Shown here: positions 4,541-7,599 of the stretch, one piece after another
Position numbering within the stretch: position 1 is the first letter of the stretch
Layout of the letters: each line of letters opens with the position of its first letter
Source: Paraktedonobacter sp035294465
Lineage (GTDB): Bacteria; Chloroflexota; Ktedonobacteria; Ktedonobacterales; Ktedonobacteraceae
Length of the DNA: 7,599 nucleotides
Assembly (NCBI GenBank): GCA_035294465.1
Contig: DATGKW010000150.1
Location: forward strand, 1-7,599
Direction of reading: 5' to 3'
The notes under the pieces: model-generated
The model's input: only the letters and a program-made list of their open reading frames with translations
Told to the model about the DNA's origin: nothing
Databases searched by the model: none
Made by a program: the position numbers and the translations under genes

Positions 4541-6499
4541 TTATGCCGCGATCCACACCCTGACCGAATTGAGCGGATAGCCAGCGCCCGAATCTCCGCC
4601 TCCGGTTGATGTGAGAACGTCCATACCGGTTGCCATCGAGGCCAGCCTGCTGCTATCGGGCGCCCAGGCCAGCGAGTTGATATCGAATTGGGCCTTTTTC
4701 CCAAAGGCGGCGGCAAAGGCATTGTAGACGTACACCAGTTTGTGGCTCGCGACGCTCCAGATGCGCACGTCCTGGCCGGAGGCCGCGATATATTGACCGT
4801 TGGGCGACCAGGCCAGAGCGCTGACGCTATTCGTACCGGCCTGCCCCTGGAAGGAGAACTGCACCTTGCCCGTTGTAGCTTGCCAGACCTGTACCTGGGA
4901 GTGACTTACTGAGGCAATCAGATCGTCTTGAGGCGACCAGGTCACGCCGCTCACTCCCCGTTTGGTATAGGCAAGCTGCCAGGTGGTAGTGTTCCAGACA
5001 TACACGCCGTTGCTCGGACTGCTGGCCGCCAGGTACTTGCCATCAGGCGACCAGGCTATCTGGTCGATATAATCGCTCGCCGTGGCATTGGGCACAACTT
5101 GCAGGGTGCGCATATACGCGCCGGTCGCGGCATTCCAGATTTGCACGTCATATCCGTAGGTGACGCCATCGACCGCCGAGGCAACCAGTTTGTTATCGGG
5201 CGAGAAGGCCGAGGCGTAGATCATATCGCCCCCACTGAGGCGTGCCATCGGGTTGCCCTGGTGTACCGTGGTAGAGGCTTGAGCCGATTGTGGTGTGAAC
5301 GTAGCCAGCACCTGCCCCGTCTGGACATCCCAGATCTGCGCGACCTGGCCGGATGCTACCAAATGCTCACCGCTCGGTGACCAGCTTGTCCAGTAGCTGG
5401 AGCTAGCGTTTTGCCCGAAAGTCCGTATCACATGCCCATTCGAGGCATCCAGCAAAGTGATGTCTACCATGTCGCTTACGGAGACATATTTTCCATCGGC
5501 AGACCAGCCCACGCTCGCAAAGCTGCCGCCATCTGTGAGTCCCGTAGCTTTCGGCGGATAGACATACAGCGTTTTCCCAAGGGAAGCGTTTGGCGTTGCC
5601 GGTTCTGGCAGAGTAGCCGTAGCGGTGATTGAGGTCGTGGCGGCCGAGCCGGTCTGTGTGCTGCCTGGTCGCAGGGTATGCGTCAGTAATGTCCAGGTCA
5701 GCAGGTAAGCTATCACCACAGCCGCGGCCAGACTCAGGCCCGCGATGCGTCGTATGGGACGCCTGGGTTGTCGAGAAAGGTCTGGCAGGCTATTTTTTCC
5801 GCTTGTATAGGAAGTCGTTTCGGTGGAGAAATTGTTATCGAGCATATTTTCCTCTCTCTCATATGGATGTGTTGAGTTTGTGGACTGGCCGGGCTCAAAC
5901 AGCAAGCGCATTCTGTCCCAACTTTTCGCAAGTACGTCCGCGAGAGGAACATGCTGAACGACTTGCGGCCCTTCCTGCCGGGCTTGCGCCTTCAGGTTAA
6001 GCAAATCGGGATGAGTATCTTCAAGCGCTTGGCGCGCAGCATGCCGTACCAGCTCGTCGGAATCGCTCAAGGCAGCCAGCAGAGGCGTTTCTGGCGCGTG
6101 GAAGCCCAGCTTGCCAAGTGCGAGCGCCGCGCTTTCGCGGACTTGCCATTCGTCATCGTGCAGCAACTTCTCGGCTATACGCTCTATCGGCGCCTGCTCA
6201 CCCAGGGCACTGAGCGCCAGAACCGCGTTTGCGCGCACCGAGACATGCGGATCATCCAGCGCTGCGAACAATGCCTCTAGAGGCGCTCGCTCGCCCAGGG
6301 CGCGCACAGCGGCAGCACGGACGTACCAGGCAGGATGTTTGAGGTCGGCGAGTAGTTGAGGCACCTGCCGCGTGACCTGCTGTCCTTCGTCTAACCCCAG
6401 GCGTTGCAAGAGGCCCGGCAAGAGCGAAGGAGACTCGTTCGTCTTCTCCGGCTCATTCGCTGGCAGTTGAGGGAATAGTTCATCATTCTCGGGTGACAT
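4541..6499 (-). CDS. Membrane protein with N-terminal HEAT repeats and C-terminal WD40 propeller
   Basis: This gene encodes 652 residues. Residues about 44-162 are three to four HEAT/PBS-lyase-like repeats, seen in VRAAAVRALGERAPLEALFA, VRANAVLALSALGEQAPIER and VRESAALALGKLG. Residues 163-250 are a polar linker ending in a basic cluster (RQPRRPIRR), followed by one membrane helix (about 253-274). A Ser/Thr/Pro-rich stretch leads into a beta-propeller (about 325-650) with about seven WD40-type blades, marked by repeats such as FSPDNKLVAS, WSPDGKYLAA and WSPNGQYIAA, each followed by VQIW, VYVW or VRIW. By the positive-inside rule the HEAT part is cytoplasmic and the propeller is outside. AAGGA at 6504-6508, inside the sigma gene, lies 4 bases before the ATG, and the frames overlap by 17 bases, so translation is probably coupled. 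I infer a sensor or anti-sigma-like partner of the sigma factor; no zinc-finger anti-sigma domain is present. Confidence 0.9.
   Translation of the reverse strand: MSPENDELFPQLPANEPEKTNESPSLLPGLLQRLGLDEGQQVTRQVPQLLADLKHPAWYVRAAAVRALGERAPLEALFAALDDPHVSVRANAVLALSALGEQAPIERIAEKLLHDDEWQVRESAALALGKLGFHAPETPLLAALSDSDELVRHAARQALEDTHPDLLNLKAQARQEGPQVVQHVPLADVLAKSWDRMRLLFEPGQSTNSTHPYEREENMLDNNFSTETTSYTSGKNSLPDLSRQPRRPIRRIAGLSLAAAVVIAYLLTWTLLTHTLRPGSTQTGSAATTSITATATLPEPATPNASLGKTLYVYPPKATGLTDGGSFASVGWSADGKYVSVSDMVDITLLDASNGHVIRTFGQNASSSYWTSWSPSGEHLVASGQVAQIWDVQTGQVLATFTPQSAQASTTVHQGNPMARLSGGDMIYASAFSPDNKLVASAVDGVTYGYDVQIWNAATGAYMRTLQVVPNATASDYIDQIAWSPDGKYLAASSPSNGVYVWNTTTWQLAYTKRGVSGVTWSPQDDLIASVSHSQVQVWQATTGKVQFSFQGQAGTNSVSALAWSPNGQYIAASGQDVRIWSVASHKLVYVYNAFAAAFGKKAQFDINSLAWAPDSSRLASMATGMDVLTSTGGGDSGAGYPLNSVRVWIAA
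5843..5860 (-). promoter_or_regulatory. Strong internal ribosome site and ATG within the HEAT-WD40 gene
   Basis: On the minus strand GAGAGAGAGGA (5860-5850) stands 4 bases before an in-frame ATG (5845-5843, M219). Starting there would give a 434-residue protein with the membrane helix and propeller but no HEAT repeats. The purine run also encodes EREE in the linker, so it may be coincidence. It could mark a second start or the join of two once separate genes. Confidence 0.35.
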
Positions 6500-7085
6500 G
6501 TGTTCCTTGTCCTCTTGCTTGTGATAACTCCAAAACTTTACGCAGGCGGCGTATGCCGCGATACAGGTACGACTTTACCGAACCCATCGGCATATGAAGC
6601 AGGTCGGCAATCTCCTGATAGCTCAGGTCCGCGAAATAATAGAGGTTGATTACGGTACGATAGGTGGCCGGAAGCTGTTTAAGGAGCTCTTCAAGCTCCT
6701 GACGCATTTCATGTTGCTCCAGGAGCATATCAGGCTGCTGTTCCCGCTTTTCCTCTATTGTCAGGTGTGGACTCTCTTCCGAGAAATCGAGCGCGATGGC
6801 GGGCAGCCTTGCCTTGCGCAGGCGGCTGTAGAAGACATTCAGCGCGATTTTATACAGCCAGGGGCGCAGCACGAGCCCGGCTATCTGCTGCGGCGTATAT
6901 CTGGCCAGCGCGAAATATGCCTGCATGAAGGCTTCTTGCACAATATCCTCGGTTTCGTGGACATTGTCTATCTGGCGCGTCATAAAAGCACGCAGTCGTG
7001 CCTCATAGACCAGCACCATCTGACCGAAATGACGATCCAGATCACTTGCCAGCAGGGCTGCTAACTCCGCGTCGTCCGGCTGCAT
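6483..7085 (-). CDS. ECF-type RNA polymerase sigma factor
   Basis: From ATG 7085 the protein has 200 residues, a normal ECF length. Sigma region 2 spans about 17-92: EDIVQEAFMQAYFAL (46-60) is the core-binding part, and RPWLYKIALNVFYSRLRK (74-91) is the -10 recognition part. Region 4 spans about 130-185: LPATYRTVINLYY leads into the helix-turn-helix LSYQEIADLLHMPMGSVKSY, followed by RGIRRLRKVL, which reads the -35 element. There is no extra C-terminal domain. I chose this start because GGAAAGGA (7097-7090) lies 4 bases before it; a longer frame from TTG at 7133 would add 16 residues without a ribosome site. The stop overlaps the start of the HEAT-WD40 gene by 17 bases. ECF factors direct RNA polymerase to stress or envelope regulons and are usually held by a co-encoded anti-sigma protein; here that position is taken by the HEAT-WD40 protein. 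The regulon is unknown. Confidence 0.92.
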   Translation of the reverse strand: MQPDDAELAALLASDLDRHFGQMVLVYEARLRAFMTRQIDNVHETEDIVQEAFMQAYFALARYTPQQIAGLVLRPWLYKIALNVFYSRLRKARLPAIALDFSEESPHLTIEEKREQQPDMLLEQHEMRQELEELLKQLPATYRTVINLYYFADLSYQEIADLLHMPMGSVKSYLYRGIRRLRKVLELSQARGQGTHVTRE

Positions 7086-7175
7086 ATCGTCCTTTCCACA
7101 CCGTTGTTTTGTGCCTCTACCCCCAGAATGCAAAAACCGACGATTTTGTTGCAGGTAAGAGGAGGGAATCAGAAG

Positions 7176-7599
7176 TTAGAGAAGCTTTACCAGTTTGACA
7201 TCCTCGTCGAGATAGCCCAGGTGGTGGTAAAAGCCGAGCGCGCGCGCATTAGCGGCTCCCGTAGCCAGAGAGAGAATGCGATAGCCCTGCTCGCGTCCCC
7301 ACTGCTCGCAAGCCTGGACCAGAGCTTTGCCAACGCTGCGCCCCTCTGCGGCCTCGCTGGTAGCCAGTTCTCCAATATACGCCTGCTTTTCGCCGGTAAA
7401 ATGGGTATCGTGGGAGACGCTGGCAAAGCCCAGCAGCTCTCCCTGCTCGCCCTCTGCTACAAAAACCATCGTGTTCTGGCTGTGCTGCTCAATGCTCTCC
7501 AGAATCCAACCCCGCGCCGTCTCAATCCACGTCTGCATGTCGCGCCAGGGCGGAATGCCGATAGCCAGGCGCGGGGCCAGGGAAAGCATAAACTCGCGA
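7176..7599 (-). CDS. GNAT family N-acetyltransferase, 5' end cut off
   Basis: The frame is open to the right edge (REF before the ATG at 7589), so the true start is probably outside and about 10-20 residues, normally the strand with an IRPA-type motif, are missing. What remains shows FMLSLAPRLAIGIPPWRD, common near the N-terminus of one GNAT subgroup. A beta-strand pair follows (MVFVAEGEQGELLGFASVSH). Then comes the acetyl-CoA pyrophosphate-binding motif RSVGKAL and C-terminal NARALGFYHHLGYLDE, where Asn and Tyr are typical of the active site. The family transfers acetyl groups from acetyl-CoA to an amino group; the acceptor cannot be told from sequence. The stop is 90 bases before the sigma ATG, in the same direction, so co-transcription is possible but uncertain; I see no strong terminator between them. 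Confidence 0.88.
   Translation of the reverse strand, partial: REFMLSLAPRLAIGIPPWRDMQTWIETARGWILESIEQHSQNTMVFVAEGEQGELLGFASVSHDTHFTGEKQAYIGELATSEAAEGRSVGKALVQACEQWGREQGYRILSLATGAANARALGFYHHLGYLDEDVKLVKLL

Noticed and set aside
7086..7175. An ECF-type autoregulated promoter before the sigma gene
   Set aside because: A CGTC is present on the minus strand near 7140, but no AAC-type -35 stands at the right 16-17 base distance.

Overview
The window shows ordinary bacterial chromosome with seven protein genes, two of them cut by the window edges. I suggest a Chloroflexota bacterium of the Ktedonobacter type. The reasons are the mix of a HEAT/WD40 membrane protein encoded with an ECF sigma factor, a DUF4342 protein, a FrnE-like oxidoreductase, an AbgB-like peptidase and a moderately high GC content. 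This is inference from gene style, not from a marker gene. There is no rRNA, tRNA, CRISPR array, transposase or phage gene.

Layout, left to right. A class IV (PLP) aminotransferase is read leftward and runs off the left edge (1-836). A divergent intergenic region (837-1068) carries a candidate promoter for each direction and a striking AT-rich dyad. Then comes a small rightward gene (1069-1377) whose N-terminus matches the double-glycine leader of secreted peptides and bacteriocins. A 412-base gap without a convincing gene follows, then a rightward DUF4342 membrane protein (1790-2104) with a clear intrinsic terminator. A leftward M20 amidohydrolase of the AbgB type (2197-3600) and a rightward FrnE-like DsbA-family protein (3741-4397) diverge from a compact promoter region with a small palindrome near the predicted transcription start. 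After an 18-bp perfect palindrome over the FrnE stop codon and a very long hairpin, the rest is leftward: a GNAT acetyltransferase (cut at the right edge), an ECF sigma factor, and a 652-residue protein with N-terminal HEAT repeats, one membrane helix and a C-terminal WD40 propeller.

The most coherent unit is the sigma factor plus HEAT-TM-WD40 protein. The two reading frames overlap by 17 bases, and the second protein is built like a transmembrane partner, with HEAT repeats predicted inside and the propeller outside. It could be a non-standard sensor or anti-sigma factor. The most novel candidate is the double-glycine-leader gene. Its predicted mature part has 70 residues, is rich in Gly, Ser, Pro and Leu, and has no Cys, Lys, Arg or His. 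No peptidase-containing transporter, modification enzyme or obvious immunity gene lies in the window.
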